From the NCBI RefSeq assembly GCF_900005615.1, contig NZ_LN832559.1, forward strand, positions 526,837 to 590,836: a stretch of DNA of 64,000 bases. The letters are read 5' to 3'. The translations under genes were made by a program, and so were the position numbers. The DNA is from Paracoccus aminovorans (GTDB lineage: Bacteria > Pseudomonadota > Alphaproteobacteria > Rhodobacterales > Rhodobacteraceae). Each line of letters opens with the position of its first letter. The stretch's first letter is position 1. Below, piece by piece: positions 1 to 8,465 of the stretch. The notes beneath the pieces are model-generated. The model was not told the DNA's origin. It did no database searches and saw only the letters and a list, made by a program, of their open reading frames with translations.

Positions 1-1
1 G

Positions 2-667
2 GGCTATGCCAGCGTCATCGTCACGCTGAAGGCGCCGGGCGCCACGCCGGGCGACATGAGCGCCGACCAGATGCGGCTGGTGGCCGACCTGGCCGAGCGG
101 CTGGCCCATGGCGACATCCGGGTGAACCACGACCAGAACCTGGTGCTGCCGCATGTGCGCAAGGCCGACCTGCCCGAGCTTTACGAGGCGCTGCGCGCGG
201 TCGGGCTGGCGACGGCGAACTTCGGCAAGATCACCGACATCATCTCTTGCCCCGGCATGGACTATTGCACGCTGGCGACCGCGCGCTCGATCCCGATCGC
301 GCAGGATATCGCCGCGCATTTCCGCGCCCGCGGCCTTGAGGACGACATCGGCGAGATGAAGATCCGCATCTCGGGCTGCATCAACGCCTGCGGCCATCAC
401 CACCTGGGCCATATCGGCATCCTCGGCCTGGACCGGGCGGGCGTCGAGAACTACCAGATCACGCTGGGCGGCGACGGATACGAGATCCCGAGCCTGGGCC
501 AGCGCGCCGGCGCCGGCTTCCCAGCGGAGGAGGTTGTGCCGGCCATCGACCGGCTGGTCGACGCCTATCTGGAACTGCGGGAATCGCCCGACGAACGCTT
601 CATCGACGCCTATCGCCGTCTTGGGGTGGCTCCGTTCAAGGCGGCGCTGTATCCGGCCGATGCTTGA
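2..667 (+). CDS. cysI: Nitrite/sulfite reductase, C-terminal part (gene starts before the window)
   Basis: Haem-protein subunit that reduces sulfite to sulfide (or nitrite to ammonia) in sulfur assimilation. The reading frame is open from base 2, so the N-terminus lies outside the window. The 4Fe-4S/sirohaem cysteines are visible in two clusters, SCPGMDYC and GCINACGHHHLGHIG, the pattern of the C-terminal half of the family. The stop overlaps the start of cysH by 8 bases, so the two are translationally coupled. The downstream order (cysH, DUF934, fpr) supports a sulfite rather than a dissimilatory role. The choice between sulfite and nitrite as main substrate is inferred from context. Confidence 0.9.
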   Translation, partial: GYASVIVTLKAPGATPGDMSADQMRLVADLAERLAHGDIRVNHDQNLVLPHVRKADLPELYEALRAVGLATANFGKITDIISCPGMDYCTLATARSIPIAQDIAAHFRARGLEDDIGEMKIRISGCINACGHHHLGHIGILGLDRAGVENYQITLGGDGYEIPSLGQRAGAGFPAEEVVPAIDRLVDAYLELRESPDERFIDAYRRLGVAPFKAALYPADA

Positions 668-1391
668 CGACACGCTGGACGCGCGCGCCGCGCGGTTGAA
701 TGATCGCTACAAGCATCATGCCGCGACCGAGGTGCTGCGCCGCGCGTTGAAGGACCCGGACCTGGGTTCGACGACGCTGGTCTCGTCCTTCGGCTCGGAA
801 TCGGTGGTGCTCCTGCACATGGTCTCGCTGGTGGCGCCGGGAACGCCGGTGCTGTTCATCGACACGATGATGCTGTTCCAGGAAACCCTGGACTATCAGC
901 TCGAGGTCACGCGCAAGCTGGGCCTGACCGACGTGCGGGTGATCCGCGCCAGCGAACGCGAGGTGGCGCTGAACGACCCGGACGGCACGCTGCATCAGTT
1001 CAACACCGACGCCTGCTGCGATTTCCGCAAGACCATTCCCCTGGAGCGCGAACTGTCCAAGTTCGATGCCTGGATCACCGGCCGCAAGCGTTTCCAGGGC
1101 GGCGAGCGTCAGCAGCTCGACTTCTTCGAATCCGAGCCGCCCTCGCGCCTGCGCATCAATCCCCTGGCGCATTGGCGGCGCGAGGACGTGCAGGAATACA
1201 TGGCGGAAAACAACCTGCCGCGGCATCCGCTGGTCGCCAAGGGCTATGCCTCGATCGGCTGCGCGCCCTGCACCTCGCCCATCAAGCCGGGCGAGGACCC
1301 GCGCGCCGGGCGTTGGCGCGGCCAGGCCAAGACCGAATGCGGCATCCACTTCATCGGCGGCAAGATGGTCCGCGCAGGAGCGAACACATGA
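660..1391 (+). CDS. cysH: Assimilatory adenylylsulfate (APS/PAPS) reductase
   Basis: Reduces activated sulfate to sulfite with thioredoxin as electron donor; 243 residues. Start chosen at the ATG inside the cysI stop region because residues upstream of it are frame-shadow. Cys119-Cys120 (DACCDFRK) and Cys201/Cys204 (GCAPCT) form the four-cysteine set that binds a 4Fe-4S cluster in the APS-using branch of the family. The catalytic ECGIH motif is near the C-terminus at Cys227. Family knowledge therefore points to APS rather than PAPS as substrate. The stop overlaps the ATG of the next gene (ATGA). Confidence 0.92.
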   Translation: MLDDTLDARAARLNDRYKHHAATEVLRRALKDPDLGSTTLVSSFGSESVVLLHMVSLVAPGTPVLFIDTMMLFQETLDYQLEVTRKLGLTDVRVIRASEREVALNDPDGTLHQFNTDACCDFRKTIPLERELSKFDAWITGRKRFQGGERQQLDFFESEPPSRLRINPLAHWRREDVQEYMAENNLPRHPLVAKGYASIGCAPCTSPIKPGEDPRAGRWRGQAKTECGIHFIGGKMVRAGANT

Positions 1392-1759
1392 GCGATTTCT
1401 TTCTGGTCCGCGACGACGGCTTCCATCCCGACGACGGCGCCGAGCCGGTCGTGCTGGGTCCCGACACCGATCCGGCGCGCCTGGGCGACTATCTTGACCA
1501 CGAACTGCTGGCCGTCGATTTCCCGGCGATGACCGACGGACGGGGCTTTTCACTGGCACGGCTCCTGCGGCAAAAGGGCTACAAGGGTCGCCTGCGTGCC
1601 GTGGGCGGCCTGATCGCCGACCAATACGCCATGGCGCGCCGCGTGGGCTTCGACGAAGTCCGCATCCCGGCCGCACTAGCCGCCCGCCAGCCACAGGAAC
1701 AGTGGCTCTACCGCGCCGACTGGCAGGATTGGGACCATCGGTCGCGCCTTGCCGGTTGA
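1388..1759 (+). CDS. DUF934 family protein of the sulfur assimilation operon
   Basis: A 123-residue acidic protein of the DUF934 family, which usually sits between cysH/cysI and a ferredoxin reductase in alphaproteobacteria. Visible conserved features are DGRGFSLARLLR and the stretch GGLIADQYAMARRVGFDEV. The start overlaps the cysH stop by four bases, showing operon membership. The biochemical role is not known to me. Context says it assists sulfate or sulfite reduction, possibly as a small accessory to the reductase. No signal peptide or membrane segment is present. Confidence 0.85.
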   Translation: MSDFFLVRDDGFHPDDGAEPVVLGPDTDPARLGDYLDHELLAVDFPAMTDGRGFSLARLLRQKGYKGRLRAVGGLIADQYAMARRVGFDEVRIPAALAARQPQEQWLYRADWQDWDHRSRLAG

Positions 1760-1810
1760 GTCCGGGGTTTCCCCCCGGCGCCCTTGTGATCTAGATAGAC
1801 CGGAATCGAC

Positions 1811-2650
1811 ATGACCCTGGATGTGCCCGTGGCCGAAGTTGCCGCCAAACCCGCAAAGACCCTGCCCGACGCCCAGACCGTGACCGCCGTCCGCCACTGG
1901 AACGACCGGCTGTTCTCGTTCCGCGTGACGCGGCCGGCGAGCCTGCGCTTCCGCTCGGGCGAATTCGTGATGATCGGCCTGCCCGGCGACAACGGCAAGC
2001 CGATCCTGCGCGCCTATTCCATCGCCTCGCCGGCCTGGGACGACGAGCTGGAATTCTATTCGATCAAGGTGCCGGATGGGCCGCTGACCTCGAAGCTGCA
2101 GAACATCCGGCCGGGCGACGAGATCATCCTGCGCCCGAAGCCGGTGGGCACGCTGGTGCTGGACGCGCTGCTGCCCGGCAAGCGGCTGTGGTTTCTGGCC
2201 ACTGGCACCGGCATCGCGCCCTTCGCCAGCCTGATGCGCGAGCCGGAAAGCTATGAGCGGTTCGAGCAGGTGATCATGATGCACACCTGCCGCACCGCCG
2301 ACGAGCTGAACTATGGCCGCGAGCTGGTCGAGAACCTGCGCAACGACCCGCTGCTGGGCGAGCTCTATGGCGAGGAATTCACCAGCCGGCTGCTGTACTA
2401 CCCGACGACCACGCGCGAGACGACACCCTTCATGGGCCGGATCACCGACAACCTGACCTCGGGCAAGGTCTTTGCCGATCTGGGCCTGCCGCCCATGGAT
2501 GCGGCGAATGACCGCGCCATGATCTGCGGCAGCCTGGCCTTCAACACCGATGTGAAGACGGTGCTGGAAGGCTTCGGCCTGCGCGAGGGTGCCAACAGCG
2601 AACCGAAGGAATTCGTGGTCGAAAAGGCCTTCGTCGGCGACGGCATCTGA
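1811..2650 (+). CDS. fpr: Ferredoxin--NADP+ reductase
   Basis: FAD enzyme of 279 residues that exchanges electrons between NADPH and ferredoxin or flavodoxin. The FAD-binding RAYSIASP motif begins near residue 67 and the NADP-binding GTGIAPF near residue 132. The C-terminus (VEKAFVGDGI) is of the bacterial Fpr type that ends beyond the usual aromatic residue. It lies 51 bases after the DUF934 gene on the same strand, so it probably supplies reductant to the ferredoxin-linked sulfite reductase, though the family also serves oxidative-stress responses. An intergenic hairpin element follows within 10 bases of the stop. Confidence 0.93.
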   Translation: MTLDVPVAEVAAKPAKTLPDAQTVTAVRHWNDRLFSFRVTRPASLRFRSGEFVMIGLPGDNGKPILRAYSIASPAWDDELEFYSIKVPDGPLTSKLQNIRPGDEIILRPKPVGTLVLDALLPGKRLWFLATGTGIAPFASLMREPESYERFEQVIMMHTCRTADELNYGRELVENLRNDPLLGELYGEEFTSRLLYYPTTTRETTPFMGRITDNLTSGKVFADLGLPPMDAANDRAMICGSLAFNTDVKTVLEGFGLREGANSEPKEFVVEKAFVGDGI

Positions 2651-2658
2651 GGGTGTCG

Positions 2659-2711
2659 CCGGGGGTTTCACACCCCCGGACCCCCGTGGGGTATTTCGGA
2701 AACGGAAAAAG
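2659..2711 (+). repeat. Intergenic hairpin/GTATTT element, copy 1
   Basis: Starts 8 bases after the fpr stop. An 8-bp perfect stem CCGGGGGT/ACCCCCGG (2659-2666/2672-2679) with a TTCAC loop is followed by ACCCCCGTGGGGTATTTC and GGAAACGGAAAAAG. The hairpin, the ACCCCCG linker and the GGTATTT block recur at other places in this window. It could act as a terminator or mRNA 3' end, but no T-run follows. Confidence 0.7.
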
Positions 2712-2735
2712 CCCGGCGTTGACAGATCGCCGGGC
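2711..2735 (-). terminator. Hairpin followed by a T-run on the minus strand
   Basis: Perfect 8-bp stem GCCCGGCG/CGCCGGGC with a 9-base loop. On the plus strand it is preceded by AAAAA (2706-2710), so it reads as a stem plus T-tract only on the minus strand, where no upstream gene exists. It may instead be chance or part of the topA leader. Confidence 0.35.
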
Positions 2736-2747
2736 GTTGCCCATGTT
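2719..2747 (+). promoter_or_regulatory. Possible sigma-70-like promoter of topA
   Basis: A perfect TTGACA (2719-2724) lies in the loop of the 2711-2735 hairpin. It is followed after 17 bases by a weak -10 candidate CATGTT (2742-2747, 3 of 6 matches). The predicted start would leave about 25 bases before the topA ATG. The overlap of -35 box and hairpin loop is unusual. Confidence 0.3.
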
Positions 2748-2776
2748 CCGGCGCCGAATCATGCGAAGGAATTTTC

Positions 2777-5371
2777 ATGCCCGTCGTCGTCGTCGAATCC
2801 CCGGCCAAAGCCAAGACGATCAATAAATATCTTGGCGACGACTATACGGTTCTGGCGTCCTTCGGGCATGTCCGCGACCTGCCGCCCAAGGATGGCAGCG
2901 TCGATCCCGATGCCGATTTCGCCATGAAATGGGAAGTGGCGGCGGACAGCCGCAAGCATGTCAAGGCGATCAAGGATGCCCTGGCGAGCGATCCGAACCT
3001 GATCCTCGCCACCGACCCCGACCGCGAAGGCGAGGCGATTTCCTGGCACCTGCTAGAAACCCTGGCGCCGGCCCTGAAGAAGGGCGCCGAGGTCAGCCGC
3101 GTGACCTTCAACGCCATCACCAAGAATGCCGTGACCGAGGCCATGGCGAACCCGCGCCAGATCGACCAGCCGCTGGTCGACGCCTATCTGGCGCGCCGGG
3201 CGCTGGACTACCTTGTCGGCTTCAACCTGTCGCCGGTCCTGTGGCGCAAGTTGCCTGGCGCCAAGTCGGCCGGCCGGGTGCAATCCGTCGCCCTGCGCAT
3301 CATCGTCGACCGCGAGATGGAGATCGAGGCCTTCAAGGCCCGCGAATACTGGTCGGTCCATGCCCGCCTAGCCACCCCGCGCGGCGACGAATATGACGCG
3401 ACCATGACCGTCTTCGGCGGCAAGAAGCTGGAACGCTTCGACATCGCCGATGAAGAAGCCGCCAAGCTGGCCGTCGCCGCGATCACCTCGCGGGACCTGT
3501 CGGTCTCCAGCGTCTCGGCCAAGCCCGCCAGCCGCAATCCCTGGCCGCCCTTCATGACCTCGACCCTGCAGCAGGAGGCCAGCCGCAAGCTGGGCCTGGG
3601 CGCGCGGGCCTGCATGTCGGCGGCGCAGCGGCTCTACGAGGCCGGCCACATCACCTATATGCGGACCGACGGCATCGACATGGCGCCCGAGGCGGTGATG
3701 GCCGCCCGCGACGCGATCAAGAAGCGGTTCGGCGCGGAATACCTGCCGAAAAGCCCGCGCATGTACAAGAACAAGGCCAAGAACGCGCAGGAAGCCCACG
3801 AATGCATCCGTCCGACCGACATGATGCTGTCGCCCGACAAGCTGCCCGTCGCGGACAAGGACCAGAAGGCGCTTTACGACCTGATCTGGAAGCGCACCAT
3901 CGCCAGCCAGATGGAATCGGCGCGGATGGAGCGCACCACGGTCGAGATCGCTTCGGCGGACGGCCAGGTCGGGCTGCGCGCCAATGGTCAGGTGATGCTG
4001 TTCGACGGCTTCCTGAAGGTCTACGATCAGGGCCGCGACGACGAGGACGACGAGGACGGCCGCCGCCTGCCGCTGATTCACGAGGGCGAGGCGGCCGACA
4101 AGCGCTCGGTCACGCCCGAGCAGCATTTCACCCAGGCGCCGCCCCGCTATACCGAGGCGACGCTGGTCAAGCGCATGGAGGAGCTGGGCATCGGCCGGCC
4201 CTCGACCTATGCCAGCATCGTCACCACGATCCAGGACCGCGATTATGTCCGCAAGGAACAGAACCGCCTGATCCCCGAGGACAAGGGCCGGCTGGTCACC
4301 ATCTTCCTGCTGAAATACTTCCCGCGCTATGTCAGCTACGACTTCACCGCGCATCTGGAAGGCGAGCTCGACGACATCAGCGCCGGCGACCTGGCCTATC
4401 GCGAGGTGCTGCGCCGCTTCTGGCGGGACTTCACCGCCGCGCTGGACGGCACCAGCGAGCTGCGCATCACTGAGGTGCTCGAGGCGATCGACGACGCGCT
4501 GGCGCCGGCGCTTTACCCGCCGCGCGCCGATGGCAGCGACCCGCGCGAATGCCCGCTGTGTCACAAGGGGCGGCTGCACCTGAAGACGGCGCGTTCGGGC
4601 GGCGCCTTCATCGGCTGCACCAATTATCCCGAATGCCGCTTCACCCGCCCGATCAGCAGCCCCGATGCCGAGGTGGTGGGCGACACCGTGCTGGGCAGCG
4701 ACAATGGCGACGAAATCAGCCTGAAGAACGGCCGCTTCGGCCCCTATGTCCAGCGCGGCGACGTCACCGCCGAACAGCCGAAGCCGCCGCGGGCCTCGAT
4801 CCCCAAGGGCTGGGACCTGGCCGCGGTCGATCTGGAAAAGGCGTTGGCCCTGCTGGCCCTGCCGCGCGAGATCGGTCCCCATCCCGAGGACGGCGTCCCG
4901 GTCGAGGCCGGCATCGGCCGCTACGGCCCCTATGTGAAGCATGGCGCGAAATACGCGAACCTGCCGGATGTGGACGAGGTCTTCACCATCGGCATGAACC
5001 GTGCCGTCGAAGTGCTGGCCTCGAAGCCGACGCGGGGCCGCGCCGCAGCCGCCGCGCCGCTGGCGGAACTGGGCGAGCATCCGGAGGGCGGCCCGGTGCA
5101 GGTCATGGCCGGCCGCTATGGCCCCTATGTCAAATGGGGCAAGGTCAACGCGACCCTGCCCCGCGACCTGGAGCCCGGCGCGGTCACGCTGGAGCGGGCG
5201 CTGGAACTCATCGCCGAGAAGGCTACGAAATCCGGCAAGAAACCGGCGAAGAAGGCTGCGGCGAAAAAGCCTGCCGAAGCCAAGGCCGCCGAGAAGAAGC
5301 CTGCCGCAAAAAAGCCTGCGGCGAAGAAACCTGCTGCCAAGGCCAAGGCCAAGGCGAAAAAGGCGGAGTGA
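2777..5371 (+). CDS. topA: DNA topoisomerase I (type IA)
   Basis: Relaxes negative supercoils through a transient 5'-phosphotyrosine break; 864 residues. The TOPRIM domain opens the protein (VVVESPAKAKTI, then TDPDREGEA with the acidic metal-binding residues). The active-site tyrosine is Tyr294 in ITYMRTDG. A four-cysteine zinc ribbon begins at Cys592 (CPLC ... GCTNYPEC) and is followed by degenerate ribbon-like repeats ending in RYGPYVK. The last about 45 residues are a Lys/Ala/Pro tail of the KKPAAKKPAA type, resembling histone H1. An AAGGA ribosome site precedes the ATG. Confidence 0.96.
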   Translation: MPVVVVESPAKAKTINKYLGDDYTVLASFGHVRDLPPKDGSVDPDADFAMKWEVAADSRKHVKAIKDALASDPNLILATDPDREGEAISWHLLETLAPALKKGAEVSRVTFNAITKNAVTEAMANPRQIDQPLVDAYLARRALDYLVGFNLSPVLWRKLPGAKSAGRVQSVALRIIVDREMEIEAFKAREYWSVHARLATPRGDEYDATMTVFGGKKLERFDIADEEAAKLAVAAITSRDLSVSSVSAKPASRNPWPPFMTSTLQQEASRKLGLGARACMSAAQRLYEAGHITYMRTDGIDMAPEAVMAARDAIKKRFGAEYLPKSPRMYKNKAKNAQEAHECIRPTDMMLSPDKLPVADKDQKALYDLIWKRTIASQMESARMERTTVEIASADGQVGLRANGQVMLFDGFLKVYDQGRDDEDDEDGRRLPLIHEGEAADKRSVTPEQHFTQAPPRYTEATLVKRMEELGIGRPSTYASIVTTIQDRDYVRKEQNRLIPEDKGRLVTIFLLKYFPRYVSYDFTAHLEGELDDISAGDLAYREVLRRFWRDFTAALDGTSELRITEVLEAIDDALAPALYPPRADGSDPRECPLCHKGRLHLKTARSGGAFIGCTNYPECRFTRPISSPDAEVVGDTVLGSDNGDEISLKNGRFGPYVQRGDVTAEQPKPPRASIPKGWDLAAVDLEKALALLALPREIGPHPEDGVPVEAGIGRYGPYVKHGAKYANLPDVDEVFTIGMNRAVEVLASKPTRGRAAAAAPLAELGEHPEGGPVQVMAGRYGPYVKWGKVNATLPRDLEPGAVTLERALELIAEKATKSGKKPAKKAAAKKPAEAKAAEKKPAAKKPAAKKPAAKAKAKAKKAE

Positions 5372-5390
5372 TGCCCTCTCCGAGCGGTCG

Positions 5391-5416
5391 GATTTGAGTA
5401 TTTGAGGAACGAAGAA
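5391..5416 (+). repeat. Intergenic element, copy 2 (left arm of a 21-bp inverted pair)
   Basis: Begins 20 bases after the topA stop. Core GAGTATTTGAGGAACGAAGA (5396-5415, extending to 5416) matches the GRTATTT...AAGAA block of the family but lacks the GC hairpin. It is exactly complementary to 5456-5476. Confidence 0.65.
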
Positions 5417-5455
5417 GTCCCCGTCTCGCGCCAGATGCGATTGGCAACCGTGCGT

Positions 5456-5476
5456 TTCTTCGTTCCTCAAATACTC
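5456..5476 (-). repeat. Intergenic element, copy 3 (right arm of a 21-bp inverted pair)
   Basis: Perfect 21-base reverse complement of 5396-5416, separated by 39 bases. In RNA the two arms would form a long perfect stem between topA and ggt. Arms this exact imply recent copying, gene conversion or selection for pairing. Confidence 0.75.
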
Positions 5477-5575
5477 ATGTCGCGACGTTGGTGCTGTCCT
5501 GGCACCGCAATTTGGGCTTTTGGATTCGCGGCACGCTGCTAGGCTCGACCCGTGACGGTTGAGCGGGAGGATGCC

Positions 5576-7312
5576 ATGAAGGGTCGAATCGTCAGGACGG
5601 GCCGTGTGGCAGCTTTCATGCTGGCTGGCATGAGCTTTTCGGCCATGGCGCAGCAGGCCGCGATCTTCGACCCGATGGACCGTATCCACCCGGTTTGGGC
5701 AGAGAGCGGCATGGTCTCGGCGCAGGAGCGGCTGGCGGCCGAGATCGGCCGGGACATCATGGCGCAGGGCGGCAATGCGGTCGATGCGGGCGTGGCGGTC
5801 GCCTTTGCCCTTGCCGTGACCTTGCCGCGCGCCGGTAATATCGGCGGCGGCGGTTTCATGCTGGTCCATGACGCGGAGACCGGTCAGACCCATGCCATCG
5901 ACTATCGCGAGATGGCGCCGCAGGGCGCCACGCGCGACATGTTCCTGGACGCGGCGGGCGAGGCCGACAGCGAAAGGTCGCTCTACAGCGGCGCGGCCTC
6001 GGGCGTGCCGGGGACGGTCGCGGGCATGAAGCTGGCGCTGGACCATTACGGCAGCATGGACTGGGCCGTGGTGATCGCCCCGGCGATCCGGCTGGCCGAA
6101 GAGGGGATCACCATCACCCCGGAGCTTGCCGACAGCATCGAGGCCGAGCGCGCGCATCTGGAGAAGTTTCCCGCCAGCGCCGCCATCTTCTTCAAGCCCG
6201 GCGGCGTGGCCTATCGCCCGGGCGACAGGCTGGTGCAGGCCGACTTGGCGAAGACGCTGAAGAAGATCGCGGCCGAGGGGCCGGACGGCTTCTACAAGGG
6301 CGAGGTGGCCGAGACCATCGCCCGCTCGGTGCAGGCGGCCGGAGGGGTGATCACCCCCGAGGACATGGCCGCCTACAAGCCCGTCCTGCGCGAGCCGGTG
6401 CGCGGCAGCTATCGCGGCTATGACATCGTGTCGATGCCGCCGCCGTCCTCGGGCGGGGTGCATCTGATCCAGATCCTGAACGCGCTGGAAGGCTATCCGA
6501 TCACGACGCTCGGGCAGAACACGGGCGAGACCATTCACCTGATGGCCGAGGCGATGAAGCTGGCCTATGCCGACCGCTCGGAATATCTGGGCGATCCGGA
6601 TTTCGTCGATGTGCCGGTCGCGGCGCTGACCAGCAAGGACTACGCGGCCGAGATGCGCCGCAAGATCAGCGCCGATTTCGCCATGCCTTCGACGACGATC
6701 AAGCCGGCGGACCTCGCGCCTTACGAATCCGACCAGACCACGCATTTCTCGGTGGTGGACAAGGACGGCAACGCGGTCTCGAACACCTATACGATCAATC
6801 TCAACTACGGCTCGGGCCTGGTGGCCGAGGGCACGGGCGTATTGATGAACAACGAGATGGACGATTTCTCGGCCAAGCCCGGCGTGCCGAATGCCTTCGG
6901 CCTGGTCGGCGGCGATGCCAATGCGGTTCAGGCCGGCAAGCGGCCGTTGTCCTCGATGACGCCGACTATGGTGCTGAAGGACGGCAAGGTCTGGCTGGTC
7001 ACCGGCTCGCCCGGGCGCGCGCGGATCATCACCACGGTCCTGCAGGTGGTGATGAACATGATCGACCACGGCATGAACGTGGCCGAGGCCTCGACCGCGC
7101 CGCGCATCCATCACCAGTGGCTGCCCGACGAGTTGCGGGTGGAAGAGGGCATCGGCCTCGACACCATCCGCATCCTGCAAGCCAAAGGCCACGACGTCGT
7201 GGTGAAAGAGGCGATGGGCTCGACTCAGTCCATCATGCGCGACCCGGCGACGGGGATGCTCTACGGTGCCTCGGACCCGCGCCGGCCGGATGCCGCCACG
7301 CTGGGCTATTGA
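5576..7312 (+). CDS. ggt: Gamma-glutamyltransferase precursor
   Basis: Periplasmic enzyme that hydrolyses or transfers the gamma-glutamyl group of glutathione; a self-cleaving N-terminal nucleophile hydrolase of 578 residues. The ATG at 5576 is chosen because GGGAGG precedes it and it begins a signal peptide ending AMA before QQAAIF. A GTG at 5552 is in frame but unlikely. The processing and catalytic threonine is Thr388 at the start of TTHFSVVD, and PLSSMTPTM is the conserved substrate-loop motif. It stands alone between topA and a convergent gene, with its 3' end overlapping that gene by 7 bases. Confidence 0.94.
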   Translation: MKGRIVRTGRVAAFMLAGMSFSAMAQQAAIFDPMDRIHPVWAESGMVSAQERLAAEIGRDIMAQGGNAVDAGVAVAFALAVTLPRAGNIGGGGFMLVHDAETGQTHAIDYREMAPQGATRDMFLDAAGEADSERSLYSGAASGVPGTVAGMKLALDHYGSMDWAVVIAPAIRLAEEGITITPELADSIEAERAHLEKFPASAAIFFKPGGVAYRPGDRLVQADLAKTLKKIAAEGPDGFYKGEVAETIARSVQAAGGVITPEDMAAYKPVLREPVRGSYRGYDIVSMPPPSSGGVHLIQILNALEGYPITTLGQNTGETIHLMAEAMKLAYADRSEYLGDPDFVDVPVAALTSKDYAAEMRRKISADFAMPSTTIKPADLAPYESDQTTHFSVVDKDGNAVSNTYTINLNYGSGLVAEGTGVLMNNEMDDFSAKPGVPNAFGLVGGDANAVQAGKRPLSSMTPTMVLKDGKVWLVTGSPGRARIITTVLQVVMNMIDHGMNVAEASTAPRIHHQWLPDELRVEEGIGLDTIRILQAKGHDVVVKEAMGSTQSIMRDPATGMLYGASDPRRPDAATLGY

Positions 7313-7653
7313 GCCAGGTAGTCGCGCAGCGCCACGGCATTGTTGTGCCGGGTGTCGCGGGCGCCATAGAGCAGCACCACCGGGCCGGCGTTGGCCAGTT
7401 GCCGCAACTCGCGCACCGGCTGGGGATTGGCGTCCAGTTCCTTGCCGTAGCGGCGGCGGAACTCGTCCCATTTCTGCGGATCGTGGCCGAACCAGTGCCG
7501 CAAGTCGTCCGAAGGCGCGATCTCGCGCAGCCACAGGTCGGCGCCCAGCGTCTCGCGGCTGATGCCGCGCGGCCAGATCCGGTCGACCAGCACCCGGCGC
7601 CCCTCGCCGGGGTCCGGCGGATCATAGGCGCGGCGGATGGAAATCGCGGACAT
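7306..7653 (-). CDS. DUF488 family protein (YeaO-like)
   Basis: A 115-residue cytosolic protein of the DUF488/YeaO family. Recognisable features are RRAYDPP near the N-terminus, VLVDRIWPRG, a histidine-rich HWFGHDPQKW segment, and the C-terminal LLYGARDTRHNNAVALRDYL. The family function is unsettled. The start is set at the ATG preceded by GGGAGG; the open frame continues upstream but only as shadow of scoA. It converges on ggt with a 7-base overlap and is transcribed divergently from scoA. Confidence 0.85.
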   Translation of the reverse strand: MSAISIRRAYDPPDPGEGRRVLVDRIWPRGISRETLGADLWLREIAPSDDLRHWFGHDPQKWDEFRRRYGKELDANPQPVRELRQLANAGPVVLLYGARDTRHNNAVALRDYLAQ

Positions 7654-7706
7654 GGCGGCCTCCCTTGCGACGGAATGCCCGCTCGCGCCAACGGGTTCCC
7701 GGCGCG

Positions 7707-7735
7707 TTGACAGGATTCGCGAATATGTCCACAAC
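7707..7735 (+). promoter_or_regulatory. Possible promoter of scoAB
   Basis: TTGACA at 7707-7712 with a weak -10 candidate CACAAC 17 bases on. It lies 30-55 bases before the scoA start in the divergent spacer with the DUF488 gene. Confidence 0.25.
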
Positions 7736-7761
7736 TGGCCCGTCCAGTACGGGAGGGATGC

Positions 7762-8463
7762 ATGAGTAAGGTCTACGCGAGCGCCGGGTCTGCGCTTGAG
7801 GGTGTTTTGCGGGACGGGATGCTGATCGCGGCCGGGGGTTTCGGGCTTTGCGGCATCCCGGAACTGCTGATCGAGGCGATCCTGAAGGCGGGGACCAGGG
7901 ATCTGACCGTGGCCTCGAACAATTGCGGCGTCGACGGGTTCGGGCTGGGCAAGCTGCTGGATTCGCGGCAGATCCGCAAGATGATCTCCTCCTACGTCGG
8001 CGAGAACGCCGAGTTCATGCGCCAGTATCTCTCGGGCGAGCTGGAGCTGGAGTTCAATCCGCAGGGCACGCTCGCCGAGCGGATGCGCGCCGGCGGCGCC
8101 GGCATCCCGGGCTTCTACACGAAAACCGGCGTCGGCACGGTGATCGCCGAGGGCAAGGACCACAAGGACTTCGACGGCGAGACCTATATCCTGGAACGCG
8201 GCATCGTCGCGGATCTCGCCATCGTCAAGGGCTGGAAGGCGGACGAGTCGGGCAACGTGATCTTCCGCAAGACCGCGCGCAACTTCAACGTGCCGGCGGC
8301 AAAATGCGGCCGCATCTGCGTCTGCGAGGTCGAGGAGATCGTGCCGACCGGCTCGCTCGACCCCGATGCCATCCACCTGCCCGGGATCTATGTCCACCGC
8401 CTGATCCAGGGCGCGCATGAAAAGCGCATCGAGCAGCGCACGACCCGCAAGAAGGAGGCCTGA
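7762..8463 (+). CDS. scoA: 3-oxoacid CoA-transferase subunit A
   Basis: Alpha subunit (233 residues) of succinyl-CoA:3-ketoacid CoA-transferase, which activates acetoacetate with CoA from succinyl-CoA. The glycine-rich [12 protein letters not shown] near residue 28 and [14 protein letters not shown] are typical of the A subunit. It is followed two bases later by the B subunit, so the heteromer is made from one mRNA. In Paracoccus-like bacteria this pair supports ketone-body and polyhydroxybutyrate breakdown (inference from family and organism). Confidence 0.93.
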   Translation: MSKVYASAGSALEGVLRDGMLIAAGGFGLCGIPELLIEAILKAGTRDLTVASNNCGVDGFGLGKLLDSRQIRKMISSYVGENAEFMRQYLSGELELEFNPQGTLAERMRAGGAGIPGFYTKTGVGTVIAEGKDHKDFDGETYILERGIVADLAIVKGWKADESGNVIFRKTARNFNVPAAKCGRICVCEVEEIVPTGSLDPDAIHLPGIYVHRLIQGAHEKRIEQRTTRKKEA

Positions 8464-8465
8464 GC

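Noticed and set aside
3368-7534. A 1388-codon open frame on the minus strand across topA and ggt
   Set aside because: It is antisense to two well-supported genes, is His/Arg/Gln-rich with no family pattern, and is expected from high-GC third-position bias.
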